Assembly: GCF_016909575.1 (NCBI RefSeq)
Contig: NZ_JAFBGA010000005.1
Span: 419,464 to 483,463 of the forward strand
DNA length: 64,000 nt
Source of the DNA: Streptomyces sp. HB132
Lineage (GTDB): Bacteria; Actinomycetota; Actinomycetes; Streptomycetales; Streptomycetaceae
Reading direction: 5' to 3'
Position numbers and translations under genes: made by a program. A model generated the notes under the pieces. That model made no database searches. It worked only from the letters and a program-made list of their open reading frames with translations, and had not been told where the DNA came from. Positions 8,218-17,325 of the stretch are shown in pieces. Positions within the stretch are counted from its first letter, which is position 1, and each line of letters begins with the position of its first letter.

Positions 8218-8693
8218 GGATCGTTGTGGCTTGTCGGCGGAGGGCAAGGGCCGCCCGGCTCCGCCGACCCTGGCCGCCGGAGCCGCGGGTGACGGTGTCG
8301 CCCTGCCGCGGAACCCGCGGTGGACGGGTTCGTCGTCCTGGCGCCCTCGGCCGAGAGCCGCCGGCGCTGTCGTCCCGTACCCTCCTGAAACCCGCTCGCC
8401 GATGCGCTGGCCAGGACTTACCCTACGGTCACCGCAGAGCGGCGGGCCTCACCCACCGGTGAGGCGAGGTGGCGCTCACCGCACAGCGCGCCTGCGGTCG
8501 CTGGAGGCGTCCCCGCTCTCCGAAGCCAGGGCGAGGCCGTTTCGTCTGGATCCGGACTTTGCAGCTCGCTGCCGTCACCGGCCCTGCGGCCGTGGTTGTC
8601 CTGGACCACCGGAGGGAGGATGGCGGTGCACATCGTGCCCTGGATGCACGTCGTTCCGGAGCAAGGCGCCCTGCCAGCAAATCGCTGCTTCCC
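8218..8693. other. 476-bp region without supported gene
   Basis: Several frames are open but none has family-like sequence or a ribosome binding site with a plausible start. The stretch should hold the promoters of the minus-strand AEC gene and the plus-strand barstar-like gene. I see no tRNA or strong hairpin. Confidence 0.4.
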
Positions 8694-9359
8694 ATGACCG
8701 GCAGGACGTACGTAGCGCGGCTCGACGGCCGGGAGATGCGCGACACGGACTCCGTCGTCCAGCAGTTCTACGACGGACTGCAGGTGCCTGATTGCTTCGG
8801 GTGGAACCGGGATGCCCTCTCCGACTGTCTGCGCGACCTGAAGTGGCTGCCCGCGAACCACTGCGTACTGATCGTCGAGGCCGCGGACGAGGCGCTGTCG
8901 GACGATGCCGCCGGACGGCGGTCGCTCGTCAGGACGCTTCTACGGGCAGGACGGAGATGGTCCTCCGCACAGGGGCCCGAGGGCACTGACCTCAGCAGGC
9001 TCGTGGCCGTCATGTCCTGCGACGCGGCATCCGTCTCGGGAGTGCGGGTCCACTGCGATCGTGCTGGGAAGAGACGGCCTCGTCATAGAAACCTTATCGC
9101 CGGGATGCCGCACACGGCCCTTGCCTCCGTCGAGCACGGCGCCCCCTCGACACCGTCACGGAACGCACTCTCGTACTCGTGTGCCGCTGCCTCACCCAGG
9201 CCGACACCGACCTTCGGGAGAACTGGGCCGACACGTGACGTCGGGACCGTTTCCCGTGGGCTCGAGGGGCCGGCCCGACGGCCGGCTGGAGATCATGGGC
9301 GGCGCGGTCACTCCGGGCCCGGGCCCAGGCTGCCGGTGGTGCGGGTGACCGAGTCGTAG
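8694..9359 (+). CDS. Barstar-like protein with an unusual C-terminal extension
   Basis: 221 aa from ATG 8694 (MTGRTYVARLDG). Residues 1 to about 110 follow the barstar fold: YVARLDGREMRDTDSVVQQF, then CFGWNRDALSDCLRDL (the conserved F-G-x-N-x-D-A-L-x-D motif), then VLIVEAAD. Barstar proteins inhibit barnase-type ribonucleases. No barnase-like gene is next to it. After about residue 115 the frame continues for 105 basic, Pro/Arg-rich residues that do not look like the family. Either a frameshift removed the natural stop or this is a real extension. The last 52 bp overlap the convergent 2H gene. Confidence 0.65.
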   Translation: MTGRTYVARLDGREMRDTDSVVQQFYDGLQVPDCFGWNRDALSDCLRDLKWLPANHCVLIVEAADEALSDDAAGRRSLVRTLLRAGRRWSSAQGPEGTDLSRLVAVMSCDAASVSGVRVHCDRAGKRRPRHRNLIAGMPHTALASVEHGAPSTPSRNALSYSCAAASPRPTPTFGRTGPTRDVGTVSRGLEGPARRPAGDHGRRGHSGPGPRLPVVRVTES

Positions 9360-9853
9360 TACCGGGCTTCCGTCCACCGGCCCCTGGCCGCTGCCGACGC
9401 CTCCGACGTGGCGGGGAGCAGCCGGTTGTCGGGGACGGCCCACGCCTCGTCGCGTCCACGGCCGAGAGTGATGTGCGGGACCCATCGGACGGGGTCCAGG
9501 AGCGGATTCGGCCGTCCACTCCCCGGCACCTCGCGCACGATGCGCCACACCGTCTCGTGCAGGTGCAGCAGGGCGTCGTCGGGCCGGACCTCCCAGGCCA
9601 GTACCTGGGTACGGCCGGAGAAGCGCAGGAGCCCGTCGAGGCGCAGCGGGGTGGGCAGATCCGCGAACGCCCCCTTCAGCCGGGCGCGGATCTCGGCAGG
9701 GAGAGTGTCCGCCGTGGCGAGGGTGAGGTGCGGCCGGTTGGTCGGATGCCGGTGCGCGGCCTGGCTGGGCAGACCTTCGTCCGCCAGCCGGCGCCACACC
9801 TCCCGGACCCTCCGGTCGGTCGTCCCGTCGGGCAGCAGCTCGACACTGTGCAC
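9308..9853 (-). CDS. 2H phosphoesterase (2'-5' RNA ligase / LigT-like)
   Basis: 181 aa from GTG 9853. Two HxT motifs, RPHLTLA (about residue 40) and VPHITLG (about residue 126), form the two-histidine active site of the 2H superfamily, whose bacterial members act on 2',3'-cyclic or 2'-5' phosphodiester bonds in RNA or nucleotides. Length fits LigT/ThpR-like proteins. Its 3' end overlaps the tail of the barstar-like frame, which itself looks poorly conserved. Nucleic-acid substrate is inferred from family. Confidence 0.82.
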   Translation of the reverse strand: MHSVELLPDGTTDRRVREVWRRLADEGLPSQAAHRHPTNRPHLTLATADTLPAEIRARLKGAFADLPTPLRLDGLLRFSGRTQVLAWEVRPDDALLHLHETVWRIVREVPGSGRPNPLLDPVRWVPHITLGRGRDEAWAVPDNRLLPATSEASAAARGRWTEARYYDSVTRTTGSLGPGPE

Positions 9854-10021
9854 ATGGGCAGCGTACGACCGCGTGCTGCCGCGTGCGCGGCGGTGTCACG
9901 GGGGAGGCACCGTGCGTGCCTTGGCCGGCCGGCGGTCACCGGCCTCGTGGACCCCCTCGCCGCAGCCGCGCGAGGCCCTCCTCGATGACACGTCCCCGAC
10001 GCCGGTCCGTCGGAACACCCG

Positions 10022-11077
10022 TCACCCGGCGTCCGGCCCCTCCGTACTCTCGCGCAGGACCAGTCGGTGGGCCACCACGCGGTCCTGGGGCGACTGGATA
10101 CCGGGGTTCCCGGCGTCCGGTGTCAGCGGACTCCGCGCGGCTTCCTCGATGCGTCGGTGCAGCAGCTGGACGGCGACCCTGGCGACCGCCGCCTTGTCGG
10201 GCGACACGGTGCTCAGCGTCGGCACGCTGAACCGGCCCCCCTCCACGTCGTCGAAACCGATCACCGCCACGTCCTCGGGTACGCGGAGTCCGTGTTCGTG
10301 GAGTGCGCGCAAGGCCCCCAGAGCGAGCTGGTCGTTGAGGCAGAGCAGCGCGTCCGGCCGCGCTCCGGAGCTCAGGGCCCGGGCCACCGCCCGGGCGCCG
10401 TCGGGCATCCTGAAGTCGTCCACCGGCAGCAGCGCCTCCGGGTGGTGGGCGATGCCCGCCCCGGCCAGTGCCGCCAGATAACCGCGGGTGCGGGCCTCGG
10501 CGGTCCCGAGGCCCGGCGCCTCACGGCCGCCGACGGCGAACACCGTCCGGCACCCGAGACCGATCAGATGTTCCGTGGCCTCGCGCGCGGCCCTCTCGTT
10601 GTCGATGGCCACATGGTCCGCCCCCTCCTCCAGCAACTCCCCCAGCAGCACGGTCGGTGGTGCTCCCGCGCGGTCTGTGACGTCGTCCGCGGTCAGGGCG
10701 AGCGGGCTGAGGATGATCCCGTCGACGAAGTCCGAGCCGAAGCCGGCCAGCGCGGCCAGCTCGTGCTCGCGGTCCGCCCCGCTCTGGTGGATGAGCACCG
10801 TGAGGGAGAGTTGCTCGGCCTCACGGATGACGTGCCGGGCGAGCTCGGCGAAGTACGGCACGTCCAACTCGGGCACCACGAGGGCGATGATGCCCGTACG
10901 GCCCTTGCGCAGGTGGCGCCCCGCCAGGTTCACCCGGTAACCGAGATGGTCGATGGCCTCGCGGACCACACGCCGCGTCCGGTCGGAGACATGGACGTAG
11001 TCATTGATCACGTTGGACACCGTCTTCTCCGACACCCCCGCGTGCCGTGCGACGTCCTTGATCCTGGGCCGTGCCAC
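10022..11077 (-). CDS. LacI-family transcriptional repressor of the adjacent sugar locus
   Basis: 351 aa from GTG 11077 with GGGAGG upstream. The N-terminal helix-turn-helix and hinge are canonical: IKDVARHAGVSEKTVSNVIN, then RRVVREAIDHLGYRVN, then ARHLRKGRTGIIALVVP. The C-terminal periplasmic-binding-like domain senses a ligand, normally the sugar imported by the nearby transporter. It diverges from the ABC transporter and GH2 genes, with a palindrome containing a central CG in between, so it most likely represses that operon until sugar is present. The inducer is unknown. Confidence 0.93.
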   Translation of the reverse strand: MARPRIKDVARHAGVSEKTVSNVINDYVHVSDRTRRVVREAIDHLGYRVNLAGRHLRKGRTGIIALVVPELDVPYFAELARHVIREAEQLSLTVLIHQSGADREHELAALAGFGSDFVDGIILSPLALTADDVTDRAGAPPTVLLGELLEEGADHVAIDNERAAREATEHLIGLGCRTVFAVGGREAPGLGTAEARTRGYLAALAGAGIAHHPEALLPVDDFRMPDGARAVARALSSGARPDALLCLNDQLALGALRALHEHGLRVPEDVAVIGFDDVEGGRFSVPTLSTVSPDKAAVARVAVQLLHRRIEEAARSPLTPDAGNPGIQSPQDRVVAHRLVLRESTEGPDAG

Positions 11078-11214
11078 GGCCGACCTCCCTGCCCTCGTGC
11101 GCTGCCGAGTCTATGTCCCGGGCCGTCCGCCGCGGACGGAGGCCTCCGGGCGCTGTCCGCGCGGCTCACCACCGGGCCGCACAGCCGTACCGTCCGAACT
11201 CTTTACAGCGAATG

Positions 11215-11226
11215 TACATCGATGTA
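11215..11226. promoter_or_regulatory. Likely LacI-type operator (12-bp palindrome)
   Basis: TACATCGATGTA is a perfect palindrome with the central CG seen in LacI-family operators. It sits inside a looser dyad at 11202-11228 bounded by TTTACA and TGTAAA. It lies between the divergent repressor (start 11077) and solute-binding protein (start 11351). The A+T content here contrasts with the flanks. Confidence 0.7.
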
Positions 11227-11350
11227 AAAAAAGGGTGGCCGCACTGTTTCAGCCAGTGCGGCACTCCCACCTGCCGTGTGCGGTGGACCCGCCCGCACCG
11301 GTGGTCCACCGCCGATCCGGCATGAGCGTCCGGCCGTCGAAAGGTCCGCG

Positions 11351-12715
11351 ATGAGTTCTTCGTCCCACCCCCGTGAGGTGCCTGTCACGCCCGGCCCGGC
11401 CCCCGGCATCGGGCGCCGCCGGCTGCTGCGCTACGGAGCGGCCGGCGCAAGTTCGCTGCTCGCCGCCGGCGCCCTGACCGGCTGCTCCTCCCGGGCCTCC
11501 GCCTCCGACGCCTCGGCACTCGACGTCTGGGACCTGTTCCAGGGGGGTGACGGCATGCTGATGAACGACATGATCAAGGCCGTCTCCGAGGGCCCTGACG
11601 GCTTCGAGGTCGATCGCACGATCCTCGACTGGGGGCCGTCGTACTACACGAAGCTCGCCATGTCGGCCGCCGGCGGAAGGGCCTCCGACGTGGCGGTCCT
11701 GCACCTGTCCCGGCTGGCCGGCTACGCCCCCGGCGGCCTGCTGGACCCCTTCGACCTCGATGTGCTCGCCGAGTTCGGTGTCACCGAGAAGGACTTCACC
11801 CCCGCCGTCTGGAAGCGCACGCAACATCAGGGGAAGGTGTACGCCATCCCCTTGGACGTCCACCCGTTCATCGTGTTCTACGACCGGGAGGCCGCGGGCA
11901 AGGCCGGCCTCCTGGACCCGAAGGGCGAACTCGCCCCGATGGGTTCTCCGAAGGCGATGCTCGAGGCGGGCAGAGCCCTGGCGGACGTGACGGGGAAGTC
12001 CGGCATCCTCTTCGGCCACGTCACCGACACCGCCCAGAGCTGGCGGCAGTTCGCCGCTCTCTACGCCCAGACCGGCGCCTCCTTCGCCCTGCCGGACGGC
12101 AAGGCCGCGGAGATCGACACCGACGCCGCCGTACAGGTCGTGTCGTTCATGCAGCAGCTCTTCGACGGCCGGACGAATCCGAACAACCTCGACTACAACA
12201 GCGCCCTGGCCGGGTTCCTGGGCGGTCGCGGCGGCATGGCCATGCTCGGCGAGTGGGAGCTGCCGACCCTCCGGAAGTCCGGCATCCCGCTCGGAGCCGC
12301 ACCCTTCCCCCAGGTGTTCGACCGGCCCGCCGTCTACACCGACTCCCACAGCTTCGTCCTGCCGCACCAGGACAGCCCTGACCCGGCCCGCCGCAGGGAG
12401 GCCCACCGCTACGTCGCCCAGATACTCAAGCAGAGCCTGACCTGGGCGGGTGCCGGCCATATCCCCGCGTACCAACCCGTGCTGGCCGAGCCGGCGTACG
12501 CCGAACTGAAGCCGCAGTCCTCGTACGCCGACGCCGGAGAGGTGGCGGTGCTCGACCCGCCGAACTGGTTCGCCGGCGCTGCCTCGAACTTCCAGAACCG
12601 CATGTGCCAGCCGCTCCAGTCGGCGCTGCTGGGCAACACCTCGGCCGAGAAGGCGGTACGGCAGATGGTCCGCGAGGCGAACACGCTGCTGCGGCAGCCC
12701 AACCCGGTTGCCTGA
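11351..12715 (+). CDS. ABC-transporter sugar-binding lipoprotein
   Basis: 454 aa from ATG 11351, with AAAGG 8 nt upstream. The N-terminus carries a twin-arginine-like RRRLLRYGAAGASSLLAAG segment ending in lipobox LTGC (about residue 40), so export as a membrane-anchored lipoprotein, perhaps by Tat, is likely. The rest follows the extracellular solute-binding protein family 1 fold used by carbohydrate importers (AMLGEWELPTLRKSGIPLG is typical). It is first in an operon with two MalF/MalG-type permeases 22 nt downstream, then a GH2 enzyme. No ATPase gene is present; such systems usually borrow a shared MsiK-type ATPase. Confidence 0.9.
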   Translation: MSSSSHPREVPVTPGPAPGIGRRRLLRYGAAGASSLLAAGALTGCSSRASASDASALDVWDLFQGGDGMLMNDMIKAVSEGPDGFEVDRTILDWGPSYYTKLAMSAAGGRASDVAVLHLSRLAGYAPGGLLDPFDLDVLAEFGVTEKDFTPAVWKRTQHQGKVYAIPLDVHPFIVFYDREAAGKAGLLDPKGELAPMGSPKAMLEAGRALADVTGKSGILFGHVTDTAQSWRQFAALYAQTGASFALPDGKAAEIDTDAAVQVVSFMQQLFDGRTNPNNLDYNSALAGFLGGRGGMAMLGEWELPTLRKSGIPLGAAPFPQVFDRPAVYTDSHSFVLPHQDSPDPARRREAHRYVAQILKQSLTWAGAGHIPAYQPVLAEPAYAELKPQSSYADAGEVAVLDPPNWFAGAASNFQNRMCQPLQSALLGNTSAEKAVRQMVREANTLLRQPNPVA

Positions 12716-12737
12716 CCGAGCAGAAGGAGTAACCGAC

Positions 12738-13670
12738 GTGACCACCACCACGCCGCTCGGGGCACCCGCCCCGACCGGCGAACCGCCGCTCGCCCCGGCC
12801 CCCCGGCGCCGGGCCGGCCGCCGCGGACCGGGCCCGCTGTTCGTGCTGCCCTTCGCGGTCCCCTTCGTCCTCTTCCTGCTGTGGCCCGTGCTCCAGGGCC
12901 TCTGGATGAGCTTCACCGACAGCTCACTCGCGCTGCGCGCCACGTCCTTCGTCGGGCTCGACAACTACGCCGAGGCCTTCGGCGACCCGGACGTCTGGAG
13001 CAGTCTCGGCAACACCGTCTTCTTCACCGCCGCCTCCAGCGTCCCCCTGGTGCTGATCGCGCTCGCCATGGCGCTCCTGGTGCACAGCGGGCTGGCCGGT
13101 CAGTGGGTGTGACGGCTGTCCTTCTTCGTGCCCTACCTGCTGCCGGTCACCGTGGTGACCCTCATATGGACCTGGCTCTACCAGCCGGATGTCGGCCTCG
13201 GCAACGAACTGCTCGGCACGCTGGGCCTCGAACCCGTCGGCTGGCTGTCCGACGAGGCCGTCGCGATGTGGTCGGTCGCCGCGCTCACGGTCTGGTGGAC
13301 GGTCGGCTTCAACTTCCTCCTCTACCTCGCCGCTCTGCAGTCACTGCCGACGGCCTACGACGAGGCGGCCGCGCTCGACGGCGCGGGAGCGTGGCGGCGT
13401 CTGTGGTCCGTCACCCTGCCGCAGCTGCGACGGACCACCGTCCTGGTCGGCATGCTCCAGATCCTCGCGTCGCTGAAGGTGTTCGACCAGATCTACATCC
13501 TCACCAAGGGCGGCCCCAACGGCTCGACCCGTCCTCTCCTCGAATACGTCTACGACGTCGGGTTCACGGGTTACCGGCTGGGCTACGCCTCCGCCGTCTC
13601 CTACGTGTTCTTCGCCCTCGTCATCGTCGTCTCGCTCGCGCAGCTCCGCCTCTTCCGCCAGGAGGACTGA
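12738..13670 (+). pseudogene. MalF-type sugar ABC permease interrupted by an in-frame TGA
   Basis: GTG 12738 with AAGGAGT upstream opens a permease frame (FVLPFAVPFVLFLLWPVLQGL, FVGLDNYAEAF) that meets TGA at 13110-13112 just after GLAGQWV. The same frame continues at once as RLSFFVPYLLPVTVV through the EAA loop (YDEAAALDGAGAWRRLWSV) to a stop at 13670, giving 310 codons in all, the normal length. A tryptophan at the TGA position would restore the protein, so a TGG-to-TGA change is the simplest reading. The frame is otherwise intact, which suggests a recent mutation, an error in the read, or readthrough. Confidence 0.85.
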
Positions 13671-13673
13671 CCC

Positions 13674-14573
13674 ATGTCCACCACCACGACCACCGTGCGG
13701 AGCCGGCGCCGCCCGCCACGGGAACGGGCCGGCTCCCCACTGCTCCTCGGCCACGGCCGACTGCCGCGCGTCCTGGCCGGCACCGCGCTCACCGTACTGG
13801 CTGCCGTCTGGCTGCTGCCGTTCCTCTGGGCGGTGGCCACCTCCGTCCAGAGCGAGCGGGACGTCGCCAAGCCGGGCCTGTCGCCCTTCAAGGGCGCCTT
13901 CACCCTGGACTCGTACCAGCAGATCCTCGAACGCGGAAACGTGACGGTCTGGGCGGCCAACAGCTTCCTGGTGGCCGGACTGGTCACGCTGATCACCGTC
14001 GTGATCTCCACACTGGCGGCCTACGGCTTCTCGCGGGGCACCTTCCGCGGCCGCCGCGCCCTGCTCGCCGTCACCGTGGCCGCCATCATGGTCCCGCCGC
14101 AGCTCCTGGTCGTGCCGCTGTTCGAGCAGATGCTGATGTTCAACCTGGTGGACACCTATGCGGCGATGATCCTGCCGCAAGTGGTGGCGCCCATGATGGT
14201 GTTCATCCTCAAGAGGTTCTTCGACGCGATACCCAGGGAGCTGGAGGACGCCGCCCGGCTCGACGGTGCCTCCGAGGTGCGGGTCTTCCTGTCGGTCGTG
14301 CTGCCGCTGTCCCGGCCGATCGTCGCAGCCGTCTCGATCTTCGTGTTCATCGGCGCCTGGAACAACTTCATGTGGCCGTTCATCGTCACCAACGACCCCG
14401 GGCTGATGACGCTCCCCGTCGGACTCGCCACCGTCAAGGACGCCTTCGGTATCCAGTACGCGCAGGCGATGGCCTCGGCCCTGCTCGCCGCGCTGCCGCT
14501 GGTGGTGGTCTTCCTCCTCTTCCAGCGCCGCATCGTCAGCTCGGTGGCCACCACCGGCCTCGGCGGAACCTGA
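13674..14573 (+). CDS. MalG-type sugar ABC permease
   Basis: 299 aa from ATG 13674 with AGGAGG upstream, only 3 nt after the preceding permease stop. Six hydrophobic segments; the cytoplasmic coupling EAA-type loop is ELEDAARLDGASEVRVFLSVVLPLSRP in the second half. It should form the heterodimeric membrane channel with the product of the upstream permease, fed by the lipoprotein. If the upstream gene is truly inactive, this permease would lack its partner. Confidence 0.92.
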   Translation: MSTTTTTVRSRRRPPRERAGSPLLLGHGRLPRVLAGTALTVLAAVWLLPFLWAVATSVQSERDVAKPGLSPFKGAFTLDSYQQILERGNVTVWAANSFLVAGLVTLITVVISTLAAYGFSRGTFRGRRALLAVTVAAIMVPPQLLVVPLFEQMLMFNLVDTYAAMILPQVVAPMMVFILKRFFDAIPRELEDAARLDGASEVRVFLSVVLPLSRPIVAAVSIFVFIGAWNNFMWPFIVTNDPGLMTLPVGLATVKDAFGIQYAQAMASALLAALPLVVVFLLFQRRIVSSVATTGLGGT

Positions 14574-14648
14574 CCGGTCCCACCTCCCACCCTCCGTACC
14601 ACCTGGGCCGGATGCTCGTCGCCGGCCCGACGACTCACTGGAGCACGC

Positions 14649-16472
14649 GTGCCCACGCCCCCCGTACCCCGCCCGGAGTACCCGCGACCGCAGTTCGTCC
14701 GCACGGACTGGCTGAACCTGAACGGCCTGTGGCAGTTCGAGACCGACCGGGGCGACAGCGGCCTCGAACGCGGTCTCCTCACCCGTGACCTGGACGGTCG
14801 GATCCTCGTCCCCTTCCCGCCCGAGTCCGAGCTGTCCGGGGTCGGCGACACCGATTTCCTCGAGGCCGTCTGGTACCGGCGCGTCCTCACCCTGCCGGCC
14901 GCCTGGGCAGGCCGCCGGGTTCTGCTGCACTTCGGAGCCGTCGACCACGACACGACCGTCTGGGCGGACGGCACCGAGGTCGCGCGACATCGGGGTGGAT
15001 TCACCCCGTTCACCGCCGACCTCGGCGACATCGCGGGTGCCGGGCGGGACGTCGTCGTCACCGTCCGGGCCCGTGACCCCCGCTCGGGCCCGCAGGCCCG
15101 CGGCAAGCAGGCCGTCCAGTACGCCAACCACGACTGCAACTACACGCGGGTCACCGGCATCTGGCAGACCGTCTGGCTCGAGCCCGTCGACGAGATGCAC
15201 CTGAGGCGCCCCCGGATCACCCCTGATCTGGCCGGCTCGGCCTTCCACCTGGAACTCCCGCTCTCCGGGAACCGGCCGGGCCACCGGGTGCGCGCCGTCC
15301 TCAGCGACGGGGACGGCGAGGTGTGCCGGGCCGAGGCACGCGCCGACCTCGATCTCGCGCCCCGACTCCATCTTCCGGTCCCGGCGGACCGGCGGCGTGA
15401 GTGGGGTCCCGACGACCCGCACCTCTACGGCCTGCGGCTCGAACTGGTCGACGGGCAGGGGGAGCTGCTCGACGCGGTGGAGAGCTACGCCGGGCTGCGC
15501 GCCGTCGGCCTGCGGGGCAAGGCCGTCACGCTCAACGGGCGCCCGCTCTTCCAGCGGCTCGTGCTCGACCAGGGCTGGTACCCCGACGGCCTGATGACCG
15601 CGCCCACCGACGAGGCGCTGGTCCACGACATCGAGATCGCCATGGCCGCCGGCTTCAACGGGGCCCGGCTCCACCAGAAGGTCTTCGAGGAGCGCTTCCT
15701 CTACCACGCGGACCGTCTCGGCTATCTGGTCTGGGGCGAGTTCGGCGACTGGGGCTGCGAGACGGGCGGGTCGTCGGGGAACAACCAGCAGCCCGACTCC
15801 GCGTACGTCAGCCAGTGGCTCGAAGCCGTGGAACGGGACTATTCACACCCGTCGATCGTCGGCTGGTGCCCGCTGAACGAGACCTACCAGAAGCTGCACG
15901 ACCGCATCACCGGACTCGACGACGTCACCCGGGCCATGTTCCTGGCCACCAAGGCCCTGGACACCACACGGCCGGTGATCGACGCGTCCGGCTACGCGCA
16001 CCGGGTCATGGAAACGGACATCTACGACTCCCACAGCTACGAGCAGGACCCTGAGGCCTTCCGGCGGCAGATGGCGGGGCTGGCCGAGGGCGAGCCGTTC
16101 GTCAACACCTACGAGAACGGCGCCGCCTACTCCCAGCCCTACCGGGGACAGCCGTACTTCGTGAGTGAGTTCGGCGGTATCTGGTGGGATCCGGAGGCAG
16201 CCGCCGCGCAGTCCGGGGAGGACCGGACCGTCTCCTGGGGATACGGCGAACGGGTCCGCGACGAGGAGGAGTTCCACGCGCGCTTCAGCGGCCTGACAGG
16301 GGTGCTGCTCCAGGATCCCGCCATGTTCGGCTACTGCTACACGCAGCTGACGGACGTCTTCCAGGAACAGAACGGCATCTACCGCTTCGACCGCGGCACC
16401 AAACTCGACGTGGCACGCGTCCGCGAGGCCCAGGTACGCCCTGCGGCGATCGAGGAGCAGGACGGCCGGTAG
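14649..16472 (+). CDS. Glycoside hydrolase family 2 enzyme (cytoplasmic)
   Basis: 607 aa from GTG 14649, with TGGAG about 6 nt upstream. Domain order is typical of GH2: a sugar-binding jelly roll (WLNLNGLWQFETD to about residue 190), an immunoglobulin-like middle, and a TIM barrel from about residue 290. The acid/base is the Glu in PLNETY (about 411) and the nucleophile is probably the Glu in VSEFGG (about 506). There is no signal peptide, so it would cleave an imported beta-glycoside in the cytoplasm. It is co-directional with the ABC genes, 75 bp downstream. The sugar (galactoside, glucuronide or mannoside) cannot be decided. Confidence 0.92.
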   Translation: MPTPPVPRPEYPRPQFVRTDWLNLNGLWQFETDRGDSGLERGLLTRDLDGRILVPFPPESELSGVGDTDFLEAVWYRRVLTLPAAWAGRRVLLHFGAVDHDTTVWADGTEVARHRGGFTPFTADLGDIAGAGRDVVVTVRARDPRSGPQARGKQAVQYANHDCNYTRVTGIWQTVWLEPVDEMHLRRPRITPDLAGSAFHLELPLSGNRPGHRVRAVLSDGDGEVCRAEARADLDLAPRLHLPVPADRRREWGPDDPHLYGLRLELVDGQGELLDAVESYAGLRAVGLRGKAVTLNGRPLFQRLVLDQGWYPDGLMTAPTDEALVHDIEIAMAAGFNGARLHQKVFEERFLYHADRLGYLVWGEFGDWGCETGGSSGNNQQPDSAYVSQWLEAVERDYSHPSIVGWCPLNETYQKLHDRITGLDDVTRAMFLATKALDTTRPVIDASGYAHRVMETDIYDSHSYEQDPEAFRRQMAGLAEGEPFVNTYENGAAYSQPYRGQPYFVSEFGGIWWDPEAAAAQSGEDRTVSWGYGERVRDEEEFHARFSGLTGVLLQDPAMFGYCYTQLTDVFQEQNGIYRFDRGTKLDVARVREAQVRPAAIEEQDGR

Positions 16473-16752
16473 CGGGCCGTAGGCTGCCCGCCCGGCCGCC
16501 GGCGGCGTCGTGGCGCGCGGGCACCACCGCCGAAGGCCGCCGGGCGTGTGCCGTACGCCTCCCGGTCAGCCCGCCGGGTGCTGAACGTCGGTGCGGCCGG
16601 ACCGCCCCGGACGGGGACTCCACCGGTCTCCGTCCGGGCCGGGTCTTCGGTGGTCCGGACCCGGACGCTCCGACGACTGCGCCGCCGGCTCTGGCCGGTG
16701 GACGAGCTCCCGGCCCCTGGGTGTCAGGTGGTGCCGAGGCCCGCGGAGCAGG

Positions 16753-17325
16753 TCATCCGTCACCGGACTCGCGCCCCGTGGAGCCAGGGTTTCGTCCCGC
16801 GGAAAGCACGGCCGGGTCGGGCGTCGTGCCCAGGTGACGGACCGGAGCCGGCCGGTGCTGCGCCCGCACGGGGTGCCTGCGCTGCCAGTAGGGGTTCTCT
16901 TGGGACAAGCGGCTGGAGACCCTGCCGTACATGCCGAACGTCGCGATGACCAGGCCCATGACGAAGCTGAACACCACGTTGGTCATGCCGAAGTCCAGGA
17001 CGTTGACGGATCGGTCCAGCACGAAGATGTGGGCGAAGCCGCTCAGGACGAACAGCCCTCCCACCGTCATGTTGAGGGTCGAGGCGAAGTTGCCTCCGAT
17101 GGCGGCCCCGGCGAGCAGCGCCAGTCCCACCACCGTGGAGACCACGCTGAGCGTGGTGTTCGTGGTCATGCCCGCGACCGTGTCCCCGGCCGTGTCGAAC
17201 GGGGTGAGGGCGTCAGAGAATCCCAGGACGGCGAAGGTGATCAGAATGAGGCCGCAGGCGGCCGCGCCGTAGCGGTAGACGGTCGCCAGATGGTGATCGA
17301 CGGGAAGTTCGTCTCGAAGCTTCAT
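16753..17325 (-). CDS. DUF4383 integral membrane protein
   Basis: 190 aa from ATG 17325, with AGAAGG just upstream. The first 130 residues have four membrane segments (VYRYGAAACGLILITFAVLGF; TTNTTLSVVSTVVGLALLAGA; TVGGLFVLSGFAHIF; VFSFVMGLVIATFGMYGRV). The pattern matches the DUF4383 family found across actinobacteria, of unknown function. The final 55 residues are polar and Arg/Pro-rich. The frame is open far upstream (to 19029), antisense to the SDR gene, but that part is a shadow. It is convergent with the GH2 gene. Confidence 0.82.
   Translation of the reverse strand: MKLRDELPVDHHLATVYRYGAAACGLILITFAVLGFSDALTPFDTAGDTVAGMTTNTTLSVVSTVVGLALLAGAAIGGNFASTLNMTVGGLFVLSGFAHIFVLDRSVNVLDFGMTNVVFSFVMGLVIATFGMYGRVSSRLSQENPYWQRRHPVRAQHRPAPVRHLGTTPDPAVLSAGRNPGSTGRESGDG

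Noticed and set aside
8104..8791. Plus-strand frames with LACWLAGL repeats that look like a membrane helix
   Set aside because: The pattern is produced by the octanucleotide repeat; no start signal or conserved continuation.
13110..13112. TGA as a selenocysteine codon
   Set aside because: ABC permeases have no redox role at this site, no SECIS-like hairpin is evident right after it, and Trp fits the family.
13341..15707. 788-codon open frame on the minus strand
   Set aside because: It is antisense to the permease and GH2 genes, shows no family motif, and arises from high third-position GC.
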